DNA of 43,739 bases from Chitinophagaceae bacterium. GTDB lineage: Bacteria; Bacteroidota; Bacteroidia; Chitinophagales; Chitinophagaceae. Below, one piece after another: positions 16,593 through 23,912 of this stretch. A program made the translations under genes and the position numbers. A model generated the notes under the pieces. The model had not been told where the DNA came from. It made no database searches and worked only from the letters and a program-made list of their open reading frames with translations. The stretch is from NCBI GenBank assembly GCA_004173355.1, contig SEAD01000026.1, forward strand, positions 1 through 43,739, written 5' to 3'. The stretch's first letter is position 1; each line of letters begins with the position of its first letter.

Positions 16593-17420
16593 ATGAAATA
16601 CCTGCTGCTTATTGCCTGTGTGGTTATAGTCCCTGTATTGGCCACCGCGCAGGAACCGTCCGGCACCCCTGCACCCCACCGCAACAAATTTTTCAAGGGA
16701 ATGTACCTGCAATGGGGCTATAATGTAGATGCCTACAGCAGGAGCAATATCCATTTCAGGATGTCAAACGGCGATAACTTCACCCTCCACCGTGCAAAAG
16801 CGCATGACTCCGGCGATTTTGATGCAGTACTTAAAAAGCCGGTGGAAATTTCCATCCCGCAATACAACTACCGCATCGGATTTTATCTCGATGAAAAACG
16901 AAGCAGGGCTATCGAGATCAATTTCGACCATACCAAATACATCCTGTCCGACTGGCAGAAAGTCCGCATCACCGGTACCATCGATGGTGAAAGCGTGAAC
17001 GGCGACAGCATCCTGAACCCACAGCAGTTCCTGCATTTCGAACATTCCGACGGCGCAAACTGGCTTCACATCAATTATGTGCATTTGGGAAAATTGCTCG
17101 GCAACCATGCCGGCACCCGTGATATACTGAGGTACATCTATAAAGCCGGCGCCGGTATCAATATCCCGCGTTCGGATATCCGGTACAAAGGCGAGCGGCT
17201 CAATAATGACTTCCATATTGCGGGGTACAATCTCGGTGTCGAAGGCGGGTTACGGTTCTATCCGCTGAAAAACCTGTTTATTGAGCTCACCGGAAAATCG
17301 GGGTATGTGCGTTATGTCAACGCGCTCGCCAATACCGTCGCCATGAAAGGCAACCGGGTAACGCATGGTTTTGCGTATGTTGAAGCCATCGCAACGATCG
17401 GGATAGATATCCACCTCTGA
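16593..17420 (+). CDS. Exported hypothetical protein, probable small outer-membrane beta-barrel
   Basis: A 275-residue protein with a signal peptide (residues 1-19, ATAQ cleavage). The mature part shows alternating hydrophobic/polar strands such as MYLQWGYNVDAYSR, YNYRIGFYLDE, AIEINFDHTKYIL, WLHINYVHLGKLL, GYNLGVEGGLRFYPLKNLFIELTGKSGYVRYVNAL and a final AYVEAIATIGIDIHL, consistent with an 8- to 10-strand barrel. The last residue is Leu, not the usual Phe. No named family recognised. A -7 element sits only four bases upstream. The lipoprotein at 17511 follows on the same strand. Confidence 0.8.
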   Translation: MKYLLLIACVVIVPVLATAQEPSGTPAPHRNKFFKGMYLQWGYNVDAYSRSNIHFRMSNGDNFTLHRAKAHDSGDFDAVLKKPVEISIPQYNYRIGFYLDEKRSRAIEINFDHTKYILSDWQKVRITGTIDGESVNGDSILNPQQFLHFEHSDGANWLHINYVHLGKLLGNHAGTRDILRYIYKAGAGINIPRSDIRYKGERLNNDFHIAGYNLGVEGGLRFYPLKNLFIELTGKSGYVRYVNALANTVAMKGNRVTHGFAYVEAIATIGIDIHL

Positions 17421-17510
17421 CCATTCAGGTTCCCCTGCTGAAATCCGGAGATGACGGCTGCGCCCGCCAACAACGGCAGGTTATTTGTATTATGCCAGCA
17501 AATCCCGGCA

Positions 17511-18011
17511 ATGAAATTTGTTTATTTAGTATTCCTGGCAACCGCGCTGTTTGCCTGCAATAATGATTCAGGCAGCGAAACTGAAGTGGACCCTGTACCG
17601 GATACATCAGCCATGCATGACCCCGCGCCTGTGATTACCACAGCTTCCACCCCGGTCAATACCCAGGTGGATTCGGTCATCCAGTTTAAATTCAACCGTG
17701 ATAGCTCCACCCTCACTGCAACCGGCAGGTTAACCTCTTCGAAAGACCGTATTGTCGGATACCTCGCCGCTGATCGGGAAGTGGATCTCACTGCCGTGCT
17801 GGAACCGGCGGACAAAAAACTGAATATTCGTTTTTCCCAGATCATCCTTCCGGATGGAAAAACAGACGGTCCGTTTGGCCAGAAACTCCAGTACAAACTA
17901 AAACAGGTGGGCACTTACCAGATTGTGATTGCACCCAATAATATGGCGGACGGTGCTACAAGCGGCGACTTTACCATAAGGCTGGGCGTCAGTCCCAACC
18001 CTCACGAATAA
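17511..18011 (+). CDS. Hypothetical lipoprotein
   Basis: A 166-residue protein from ATG 17511; the frame is open 60 bases upstream, but only this start puts a lipoprotein signal first (MKFVYLVFLATALFAC, lipidated Cys about residue 16). A Ser/Asp/Glu/Pro-rich linker follows (about 17-55), as is common behind Bacteroidota lipoboxes, then a beta-rich domain of about 105 residues (DSSTLTATGRL, KLNIRFSQIILPDG, GTYQIVIAPNNMADG) that resembles a small sandwich fold similar to inhibitor-of-peptidase or pre-peptidase C-terminal domains; this is inference only. A terminator follows. Confidence 0.8.
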   Translation: MKFVYLVFLATALFACNNDSGSETEVDPVPDTSAMHDPAPVITTASTPVNTQVDSVIQFKFNRDSSTLTATGRLTSSKDRIVGYLAADREVDLTAVLEPADKKLNIRFSQIILPDGKTDGPFGQKLQYKLKQVGTYQIVIAPNNMADGATSGDFTIRLGVSPNPHE

Positions 18012-18031
18012 ATTTTCCCATTCAACAAAGT

Positions 18032-18066
18032 AGCCTGCGGCTGTATTTATACAACGCAGGCTTTTT
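18032..18066 (+). terminator. Rho-independent terminator after the lipoprotein gene
   Basis: Perfect 8-bp stem AGCCTGCG (18032-18039) / CGCAGGCT (18055-18062), 15-base loop, then TTTTT. Confidence 0.85.
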
Positions 18067-18330
18067 CTATTGCAGATAAAAGCACGGATATTATTCGCCC
18101 GCAATGGTTTGCGTTGATAAGTTCCCGCCCTGGCCTTGAACGGAGTCATTATATTAGTAAGTATAGTCCCGATCGGGGGTAAACCGGAAAAACGCCTGAA
18201 AAAGATTAAATTAGAAAAAAAAGTACTAGATTAAGCAAGGATCACCGGTAATACCATTATCACCGGGGAACGTAAACAACCGTCCAGACTGTAAGCAATC
18301 CCCAAAAACCCACTTCATTGTGGGTTTTCT
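18067..18330 (+). other. Gap with a second, orphan terminator; possible small transcript
   Basis: After the 18032 terminator, about 230 bases carry no open frame of note but end in another good hairpin, AAAACCCAC (18305-18313) / GTGGGTTTT (18320-18328), T-rich on both strands. A 10-base palindrome CCCGATCGGG lies near 18168-18177 and CACCGG is repeated near 18243 and 18261. No consensus promoter was found, so a small plus-strand RNA is possible but unproven; the hairpin could also be a back-up terminator. Confidence 0.3.
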
Positions 18331-18336
18331 TTACAC

Positions 18337-18368
18337 AAAAAGGGCCGGCGAATCCGCCAGCCGCTTTT
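18337..18368 (-). terminator. Terminator after the 18389 lipoprotein gene
   Basis: Minus-strand stem GGCTGGCG / CGCCGGCC with one wobble and loop GATT, followed by CTTTTT; it begins some 20 bases past the stop codon. Confidence 0.75.
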
Positions 18369-18388
18369 CGTCCAGACATCAATATTGT

Positions 18389-19216
18389 TTAACGATACAC
18401 GTAGTTTGCTGTAAGTGACGTGTTGCTTCCCGGTACATTGGGAAACGAAACTTCCGTAGTCGTCTTTGTCACTTTTTTACCACTGACGGTAAATGTGATC
18501 TGCTGTGTTTTATCGGTGGTATAGGTCCCGCCTGTTGTCGGTTTCACCTTGCGGGTGATTTTTGAAGGCAGCATTTTGCGCTGGCTGAGCACCGGCAGGT
18601 TATAGATATCATAGTTCTCTGTCAGCAGCACATCATAATACATCTCCGGCATAAATGAAATCTCAGGTGACCAGGCTTCAATCTGGGAAAGCACCATGTT
18701 GTTGCCTGATTCTGTTTCTACGGAAAGCAGCATGCCGGCAGCATCATACTGGTAACCACTGCGGGTGCGGAGAGTTTTAGTACCGCCATTGGTTGAAAAA
18801 TACTTCATGGAATCCACAAGACCCTGGGCGTTGTAGGTGTACTCCAGGCGGAACTGCGATGCATTGTTGGACTTCTGTACATTTTCAACAAAGACCAGCT
18901 GGTTGTCGAGGTTGTAATTGTAGACATTCCTGTAGAGGGAGGCATCATCTGCAATGGTGGACAGCCTGCCCTGCGTCCTTTCAAATATTGTCTTTGCCGA
19001 AGAACCGCCCAGGTTATACTGTATCGTGCGGAGTGTACTGTCTGTATTATAGTCGAAATACCCGGTGAGTCCGTTGCCCCATTCCATCCTGTCCAGCGAG
19101 CCGGCAGGCACTGATGTACCCGGTGGCGGCACATCCTCCACAGCACTGTCCTTCATACACGAACCCAGGAGACTAACCACGCCGATCAGCAATCCGGCCT
19201 TCATAAATCGCATCAT
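18389..19216 (-). CDS. Hypothetical lipoprotein with YD-like sequence pattern
   Basis: A 275-residue protein with lipoprotein signal (MMRFMKAGLLIGVVSLLGSC, Cys at about 20). The mature part has several regularly spaced Y/N/G motifs reminiscent of Rhs/YD-type or DUF4595-like beta repeats: GYFDYNTDSTLRTIQY, YNLDNQLVFVENV, EYTYNAQGLVDSMKY, GYQYDAAGMLLSVE. These units of about 20-35 residues suggest a beta-rich repeat domain displayed on the outer membrane. Exact family and function unknown. It has its own terminator and lies downstream of the L,D-transpeptidase gene on the same strand (98-base gap). Confidence 0.8.
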   Translation of the reverse strand: MMRFMKAGLLIGVVSLLGSCMKDSAVEDVPPPGTSVPAGSLDRMEWGNGLTGYFDYNTDSTLRTIQYNLGGSSAKTIFERTQGRLSTIADDASLYRNVYNYNLDNQLVFVENVQKSNNASQFRLEYTYNAQGLVDSMKYFSTNGGTKTLRTRSGYQYDAAGMLLSVETESGNNMVLSQIEAWSPEISFMPEMYYDVLLTENYDIYNLPVLSQRKMLPSKITRKVKPTTGGTYTTDKTQQITFTVSGKKVTKTTTEVSFPNVPGSNTSLTANYVYR

Positions 19217-19314
19217 ATCTTGTTTTTTGCATCTTGACCCCGGCCTATGTTCAAACGTTGCATGAAGTGTCCCGAATCTTTGGTTTTTATCCCAGGGTTC
19301 AAACTATAAGTCAT

Positions 19315-20208
19315 TTATTTTGAAGGGGTATCGCGGTATTTTTCCGTTTTTGCCTGTTCGGCAAGAATTTTTTCCAGTTGTGGTTTCACCAGCCCGTTCA
19401 CGGCAGATTCCGTGATAGCAAGCGCTTTCGGATCATTCACGAGTGCCAGCCAGGGTTTTGGTCCGTCAAAGGGATAAGAACCAAATACAATCGCCGGGGT
19501 TCCGTTGGCCAGTACTTTTTCAGGTCCATCCAGTGTCCACTGGTCCGCCCATTCATACAGTTTTTTGGCATCGTTGGTCTGCAGCCGCAGGCAACTGTGT
19601 GATGCCGGGTATCCGGGTAATGCGTACTGGTGCCAGCCGATGCCTTCCTTGTTCTGGATATTAAAATTCCAGCGGAGATTCCACTCATCATTGAATGTGC
19701 TGGTTGTCTCTACTGCCTTCCAGTTGGAAAAAAATAACCCGGTGGGGGTTGGATCTTTTTTACGACCCATGTTGGTTGGGCCGGCCTGTACCAGGTTACC
19801 GTATTCGTACGCTGCAAAGGTCTGTGAGGGGTAAGAAAAGAAAACAATTTTTGACACATCGGACAGTGATGACACAGTTTCGGGAAAATGCATGTAGGAA
19901 GCCACATCACCTGAAAGATCATCCGGCACGAGAATGCTGTCAATCGCCGGGAGGTTTGCGCTATCGGTCCGGTTGACAGCGAGGATCACATCAATACCGG
20001 CGGTGTCTTTCAGATGGCGGCCCTTGCCCATCCATGATTTTACCGATTCGAAATGGTAACCATCACGGGATGGTTTCTTCCATTCGGGTTTTGGCCGGGA
20101 CGGTTTTGCTTTTTGCTTGCTGGTATCACCTGATGGCTGGTCGGGACCATTGCAGGAAAACACCAAAACTGATGAGAGTAAAAAGAGGGAATTGCGGATT
20201 ATTTTCAT
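19315..20208 (-). CDS. L,D-transpeptidase (YkuD-fold) lipoprotein
   Basis: A 297-residue protein with lipobox VFSC (Cys19). A Lys/Pro-rich linker follows (about 30-48). The catalytic domain, about residues 118-250, includes KIVFFSYPSQTFAAYE (the usual start of the YkuD fold), TPTGLFFSNWK and the active-site segment YPASHSCLRL with nucleophile Cys206 and upstream His193. The motif is SHSC where most family members have SHGC. The family forms 3-3 peptidoglycan cross-links or attaches proteins to peptidoglycan, acting in the periplasm. The lipid anchor would hold it on the inner or outer membrane. Monocistronic or with the 18389 lipoprotein downstream. Confidence 0.9.
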   Translation of the reverse strand: MKIIRNSLFLLSSVLVFSCNGPDQPSGDTSKQKAKPSRPKPEWKKPSRDGYHFESVKSWMGKGRHLKDTAGIDVILAVNRTDSANLPAIDSILVPDDLSGDVASYMHFPETVSSLSDVSKIVFFSYPSQTFAAYEYGNLVQAGPTNMGRKKDPTPTGLFFSNWKAVETTSTFNDEWNLRWNFNIQNKEGIGWHQYALPGYPASHSCLRLQTNDAKKLYEWADQWTLDGPEKVLANGTPAIVFGSYPFDGPKPWLALVNDPKALAITESAVNGLVKPQLEKILAEQAKTEKYRDTPSK

Positions 20209-20311
20209 AATGTTCTTTGCCCGCAGGGAAGGAATTTCATGCCAAATGCCTCAGTGGGAATTCTTTGGTGAAGTCTGGCATTGTTTTATAATCTCAGGTT
20301 TAAAACATTAT

Positions 20312-20428
20312 ATGCAAAACTGGTTACGTACGCTGATTGCGGGTTACGCGGGATACAAATGGGGCGGTGGATGCCTTGGATTTATCGCTGTTTTTGCGGT
20401 TGTGTACTGGCTTACGGGCCATTGCTGA
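20312..20428 (+). CDS. Very small (38-residue) single-pass membrane protein
   Basis: An ATG-started frame of 38 residues: an amphipathic start MQNWLRTLIAGYAGYK, a glycine turn WGGGCLG, and a hydrophobic helix FIAVFAVVYWLTG. The basic, Gly-rich first half and C-terminal TM helix look like small membrane proteins found in other Bacteroidota, recalled from memory only. No strong ribosome-binding site is visible, as is normal in this phylum. It converges with the 53-residue lipoprotein gene and a strong hairpin lies between the two. Confidence 0.5.
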   Translation: MQNWLRTLIAGYAGYKWGGGCLGFIAVFAVVYWLTGHC

Positions 20429-20466
20429 TAACAGCCTCGTGTAAACCGTCCGAAATTTCCAACCAC

Positions 20467-20494
20467 GGTGAAGGGGAAAACTTTTCCCCTCACC
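20467..20494. terminator. Bidirectional hairpin between two very small convergent genes
   Basis: GGTGA (20467-20471), one bulged A, GGGGAAAA (20473-20480), then TTTTCCCC (20482-20489) and TCACC (20490-20494): a near-perfect inverted repeat lacking a terminal T run. It lies 38 bases after the 38-residue gene and 25 bases after the end of the 53-residue gene. Confidence 0.55.
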
Positions 20495-20518
20495 TGGTTT
20501 CCTGAACTGGTTTACAGA

Positions 20519-20680
20519 TTATTTGCGGGCCTTTCCAACCAGCCAGATGATCACTCCGATCACCAGTGCCACCAGGAAAAATGCCCACCACATACCTGCC
20601 TTAAAGATTGTTTCCACTGCACCACAGCTGCTCAGGGTTACCAGCGTGAAAAGCATAACAAAGAGTATAGAATTCTTCAT
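20519..20680 (-). CDS. Small (53-residue) lipoprotein with a C-terminal membrane helix
   Basis: ATG 20680 to TAA 20519. The protein starts MKNSILFVMLFTLVTLSSC, a textbook Bacteroidota lipobox (Cys19), then GAVETIFKAGMWWAFF and a second hydrophobic helix LVALVIGVIIWLVG, ending GKARK. Lipid anchor plus a following TM helix would make a hairpin in the membrane. Similar short proteins with the GxVExIFKAGxWxG pattern are widespread in Bacteroidota (from memory) without known function. It lies 29 bases after the DUF4268 gene on the same strand, the third gene of a likely operon. Confidence 0.8.
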   Translation of the reverse strand: MKNSILFVMLFTLVTLSSCGAVETIFKAGMWWAFFLVALVIGVIIWLVGKARK

Positions 20681-20709
20681 GAGTGTTGTTTGGGTATAAA
20701 ATCCAACTA

Positions 20710-21165
20710 TTATACCATAAACATATCACGGGCCGCTGACCAGAAAACATCCAGTGCAATGATGCGGGGTTTGAAGAATGAAATGATAGCAGGCCAGTCT
20801 TCCCTGCTCAGTACATTGACGCCTTCGATGCTTACGATGATGCGGCTGATCTGCCTGCCATCTTCATCATATATTTCCGGATGCCACTCCCATTTTTCAC
20901 CGGTGGTTTTTCCCAGTACTTTTTCCAGTGTGACGAACTGCTGGTAGTAACGTTCCCGGATCTCCCTGTCGGGGTGTGAAATTTCCACCGACACAGAGGC
21001 TGTCCGTTTGTCCGCGTCCATCCGGAAGTAAAGGTGTTTCACCCCTGTTTTGTAGTTCAGCCAGTTCACCGCATCCCCCTCCGCTCCCTTGACAGGTTTC
21101 ATGTACTGTCCGAAGCTGGTCCAGAATGAACGCCGCACCTGTGAGGCTTCTTCGCGTGTATACAT
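20710..21165 (-). CDS. DUF4268 domain protein
   Basis: A 151-residue protein, apparently a stand-alone DUF4268 domain: start EASQVRRSFWTSFGQYM, then NWLNYKTGVKHLYFRMDADKRTASVSVEI (about 34-62), the ERYYQQF segment and a C-terminal WPAIISFFKPRIIALDVFWSAARDMF. No signal peptide, so cytoplasmic. DUF4268 often occurs near nuclease or restriction-like genes in other genomes, but here it is between two lipoprotein genes. Its ATG begins one base after the stop of the upstream lipoprotein (TAA, one base, ATG), indicating translational coupling. Function unknown. Confidence 0.85.
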   Translation of the reverse strand: MYTREEASQVRRSFWTSFGQYMKPVKGAEGDAVNWLNYKTGVKHLYFRMDADKRTASVSVEISHPDREIRERYYQQFVTLEKVLGKTTGEKWEWHPEIYDEDGRQISRIIVSIEGVNVLSREDWPAIISFFKPRIIALDVFWSAARDMFMV

Positions 21166-21166
21166 A

Positions 21167-21763
21167 TTAAGGTTTCAGGATTTTACCACGCACTGAGCCG
21201 GTTTCAAGCAGCATGGAGTCCCCGCCGGCATTAAAGAGTTTGCAACTGAACCTGGCCTGGAATACAGCCGTGGCAGCGGGATCCGCAAGGGGAGTAAACA
21301 GTTCGATGCGGAAACTGGTATCTGTCTGTGCATGGTTTTCGGTCGACCAGCTGATACCATTGCCATCGGTGAAATGGACCGCTGCCCCACCCTGGCCGGT
21401 ACTGTCACTGAATGCAAAGGGTTTTACACCTGTACTGAACATGGCAGCGCGCTCCTCCGCACCGGGCTGGTGGTCAAAAATACCAACCAGGCTCACGGTA
21501 ACGCTGCCCCTTGGGTCCGTGAGGATTTCAAAAATGCGGGTGCCTTCGTATACGTGGAAGGAATCGGGGCCCGGCGCTGCAATGGAATCAAATACGTTGT
21601 TGCCATAACTGGTACCCTGGGTGGATCCTTCGGCAAACCCGGTGAGCTGACCGTTGAGGGAAGCCACGAAAAAAAAGGGAAGTTCCGTTACCGGTGCTGC
21701 TTCCTCATCCGGGGTGCAGGAAAACAGAAGGACTAACGTCAAAAACAGGGATAAAATTTTCAT
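21167..21763 (-). CDS. Hypothetical lipoprotein
   Basis: A 198-residue protein from ATG 21763, chosen because it puts the lipoprotein signal first (MKILSLFLTLVLLFSC, Cys16); a start 27 bases upstream would add a Pro-rich stretch before it. The mature part is beta-rich: FFFVASLNGQLTGFAEGS, GSVTVSLVGIFDHQPG, AVHFTDGNGISWST, FRIELFTPLADPAATAVFQARFSCKLFN. This pattern resembles DUF6252-like or other jelly-roll Bacteroidota lipoproteins; I cannot assign a family. First gene of the coupled set with DUF4268 and the 53-residue lipoprotein; divergent from the phosphatase gene. Confidence 0.78.
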   Translation of the reverse strand: MKILSLFLTLVLLFSCTPDEEAAPVTELPFFFVASLNGQLTGFAEGSTQGTSYGNNVFDSIAAPGPDSFHVYEGTRIFEILTDPRGSVTVSLVGIFDHQPGAEERAAMFSTGVKPFAFSDSTGQGGAAVHFTDGNGISWSTENHAQTDTSFRIELFTPLADPAATAVFQARFSCKLFNAGGDSMLLETGSVRGKILKP

Positions 21764-21847
21764 ATTGGGGACCTTGGGAGGTGGCTGCAAATTCGGAAAT
21801 TTATTCCAGAATTAATATCCCCCTCCAGCCACGGGGAACCCATTCCT

Positions 21848-21855
21848 TACATTTG
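21848..21855 (+). promoter_or_regulatory. -7 element TACATTTG before the phosphatase gene
   Basis: Perfect TAnnTTTG ending 15 bases before ATG 21871. No -33 TTTG at the right distance. Confidence 0.4.
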
Positions 21856-21870
21856 CACAAATTCCGATTT

Positions 21871-23490
21871 ATGAGGCGAATACCAGTCCTGATTCTCATT
21901 TCCCTGTTAGCTGTCACTGCCATTCATGCCCAGAAACCCGAGCGACCAAAACTGGTGGTGGGTATAGTGGTGGACCAGATGCGCTGGGACTACCTGTACC
22001 GTTATGCCGACCGTTATGGAAAGGATGGATTTAACCGGATGGTAAAACAGGGATTTTCCTGTGAAAACACTTTTATACCATACACGCCAACTTATACTGC
22101 AGCAGGGCATACCTCTGTATATACCGGTTCTGTACCGGCAATTGACGGCATCATCGGGAATTCCTGGTACCGCCGTGACCTTAAACGCCAGTGGTATTGC
22201 GCCGAAGACAGCACGGTATCCAGCGTAGGTTCAACGTCTGCTGCCGGGAAAATGTCGCCGCGGAATATGTGGTCAAATACCATTACCGATGAGTTGCGCC
22301 TTGCCACCAATTTCGAAAGCAAGGCCATTGGCATTGCGTTGAAAGACCGTGGTGCGATCCTGCCGGCAGGACATGCCGCCAATGCTGCTTACTGGTTCGA
22401 CAACGCCACCGGGGGATGGATAAGCAGTACTTATTACATGAAAGAATTGCCGGAATGGGTGAAGGCCATCAATGACAAAAAACTGCCTGATCAATACCTG
22501 TCAAAAGACTGGACCACCTTGTATCCTGCCGGAACATACCGGCAAAGCACAGAGGATGACCGGCCTTTCGAAGGAAGTATACAGGGTGAGGACAACAGTT
22601 TCCCCCATACCACTTCCAGGCTGACGGGCAACAGATACGAAGCATTCAAACAAACGCCCGGCGGCAACACATTCACTTTTGATATGGCCAGGGCGACGAT
22701 CGATGCAGAGAAAATGGGACAGCGTGGTGTTACCGATTTTATTGCGGTAAGTTTTTCTTCAACGGATTATGTAGGGCATGCATTCGGGCCCAATTCAATT
22801 GAAGCAGAAGACACCTACCTGCGTTTTGACCGTGAGCTCGGTGAATTTTTCAAATACCTTGACACAAAAGTCGGTGCCGGTCAATACCTCGTTTTCCTGA
22901 CTGCCGACCATGGAGCGGCGCATATACCTGCATTCCTGAACGAGCACAACATGCCCGGCGGCACTGCTGATGATGCAGTGATCCAGCGATGGATCAATAC
23001 CAGTGCGGCAAAAAAATTCGGGATCCAGAAGGCGGTGGAAAGTGTGGGCAATTACCAGTTGTACCTCAACTACAGCGTACTTGATTCTGCAAAGATCGAC
23101 GTGAATGATTTCAAGACATGGGCGCTGGGCGAGCTCAAGGCGCACCCCGCCATCATGGCTGCCTACGACCTCGGCAACCTGTCCACCTCTACCCTGCCGG
23201 AGACGCTCAAAACCAGGATGACCAATGGTTTCAACCAGAAGCTGAGTGGCGACCTGCAATTTATCTTCATGCCCGGGTTTTTCGACGGGTCGAACAAAGG
23301 TACCACCCATGGCACCTGGAATCCATACGATGCGCATATCCCGCTGGTCTGGTATGGCTGGAAAATCAAGCCCGGGAAAACGAACCGGGAAACATATATG
23401 ACCGATATTGCAGCTACGGTAGCTGCCCTGTTGCGCATCCAGATGCCGAATGGCTGCGTAGGCAATGTTATCGAAGAAATCACGCGTTAA
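21871..23490 (+). CDS. PafA-like alkaline phosphatase (phosphate monoesterase)
   Basis: A 539-residue protein from ATG 21871, which gives a normal signal peptide (IPVLILISLLAVTAIHAQ). The alkaline-phosphatase superfamily layout matches the PafA type from Flavobacteria: metal-ligand Asp in GIVVDQMRWDYL (about 35), nucleophile Thr in YTPTYTAAGHTSVYTG (about 76), Asn in IIGNSWYRR (about 97), a Lys/Arg pair in ALKDRGA, then Asp and His in STDYVGHAFGP, Asp-His in TADHGAA, and His in THGTWNPYDAHIPLVWYG. It would release phosphate from monoesters in the periplasm with two zinc ions. PafA expression is often phosphate-independent. A 17-base gap leads to the acyl-CoA-binding gene. Confidence 0.92.
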   Translation: MRRIPVLILISLLAVTAIHAQKPERPKLVVGIVVDQMRWDYLYRYADRYGKDGFNRMVKQGFSCENTFIPYTPTYTAAGHTSVYTGSVPAIDGIIGNSWYRRDLKRQWYCAEDSTVSSVGSTSAAGKMSPRNMWSNTITDELRLATNFESKAIGIALKDRGAILPAGHAANAAYWFDNATGGWISSTYYMKELPEWVKAINDKKLPDQYLSKDWTTLYPAGTYRQSTEDDRPFEGSIQGEDNSFPHTTSRLTGNRYEAFKQTPGGNTFTFDMARATIDAEKMGQRGVTDFIAVSFSSTDYVGHAFGPNSIEAEDTYLRFDRELGEFFKYLDTKVGAGQYLVFLTADHGAAHIPAFLNEHNMPGGTADDAVIQRWINTSAAKKFGIQKAVESVGNYQLYLNYSVLDSAKIDVNDFKTWALGELKAHPAIMAAYDLGNLSTSTLPETLKTRMTNGFNQKLSGDLQFIFMPGFFDGSNKGTTHGTWNPYDAHIPLVWYGWKIKPGKTNRETYMTDIAATVAALLRIQMPNGCVGNVIEEITR

Positions 23491-23507
23491 CCAAAAAATC
23501 TGCAATT

Positions 23508-23765
23508 ATGGAACTGAAAGAACAATTTGAAAAAGCCACTTCCGAAAGCAAGTCGCTCCCCGATAAACCTTCCAACGAGGTGTTGCTCCAGCTTTATTCG
23601 CTGTACAAACAAAGCACTGAAGGTGATGTCAACACCGAGCCGCCTGCCAATCCTTTTGATTTTGTGAACAAGGCGAAGTACCAGGCCTGGACCGACCTGA
23701 AGGGCAAGACCAAAGAAGAGGCCATGCAATCCTATATCAACCTTGTTGAGAAACTAAAGGCATAA
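23508..23765 (+). CDS. Acyl-CoA-binding protein (ACBP)
   Basis: An 85-residue protein covering a complete ACBP domain: LKEQFEKATSESKSLP at the start, then LLQLYSLYKQSTEGDVNTEPP (about 25-45) and FDFVNKAKYQAWTDLKGKTKEEAMQSYINLVEKL (about 49-82), with the YxLYKQ, KAKYxAW and YI(x)LVxKL residues that line the acyl-CoA site. ACBPs bind long-chain acyl-CoA in the cytosol and occur in only part of bacteria. It is 17 bases downstream of the exported phosphatase gene, so probably on one transcript, but the two act in different compartments. A strong terminator follows. Confidence 0.93.
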   Translation: MELKEQFEKATSESKSLPDKPSNEVLLQLYSLYKQSTEGDVNTEPPANPFDFVNKAKYQAWTDLKGKTKEEAMQSYINLVEKLKA

Positions 23766-23780
23766 CTCCCCCAACAAAAG

Positions 23781-23815
23781 TCCCGGGGTTCCGATCAGGA
23801 GCCCCGGGATTTTTT
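23781..23815 (+). terminator. Rho-independent terminator after ACBP
   Basis: Stem TCCCGGGG (23781-23788) / CCCCGGGA (23802-23809) extended by four inner pairs (one G-T), 5-base loop, then TTTTTT. Confidence 0.92.
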
Positions 23816-23874
23816 ATGTCATAAATCGATTGAAGGAATGAGGCCGTGTATGAATTGCCGTTGCTGGATCACAA

Positions 23875-23897
23875 GCGGGAAACTGGTTGGTTCCCGC
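23875..23897. repeat. Inverted repeat just past the end of smc
   Basis: GCGGGAA (23875-23881) / TTCCCGC (23891-23897), loop of 9, no T run; a possible 3' hairpin of the smc transcript that lies 16 bases beyond its stop. Confidence 0.4.
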
Positions 23898-23912
23898 GCT
23901 GTTGAACAAAAA

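Noticed and set aside
18243-18267. CACCGG direct repeats as a possible operator
   Set aside because: Only two six-base copies and no nearby promoter; too little to call a binding site.
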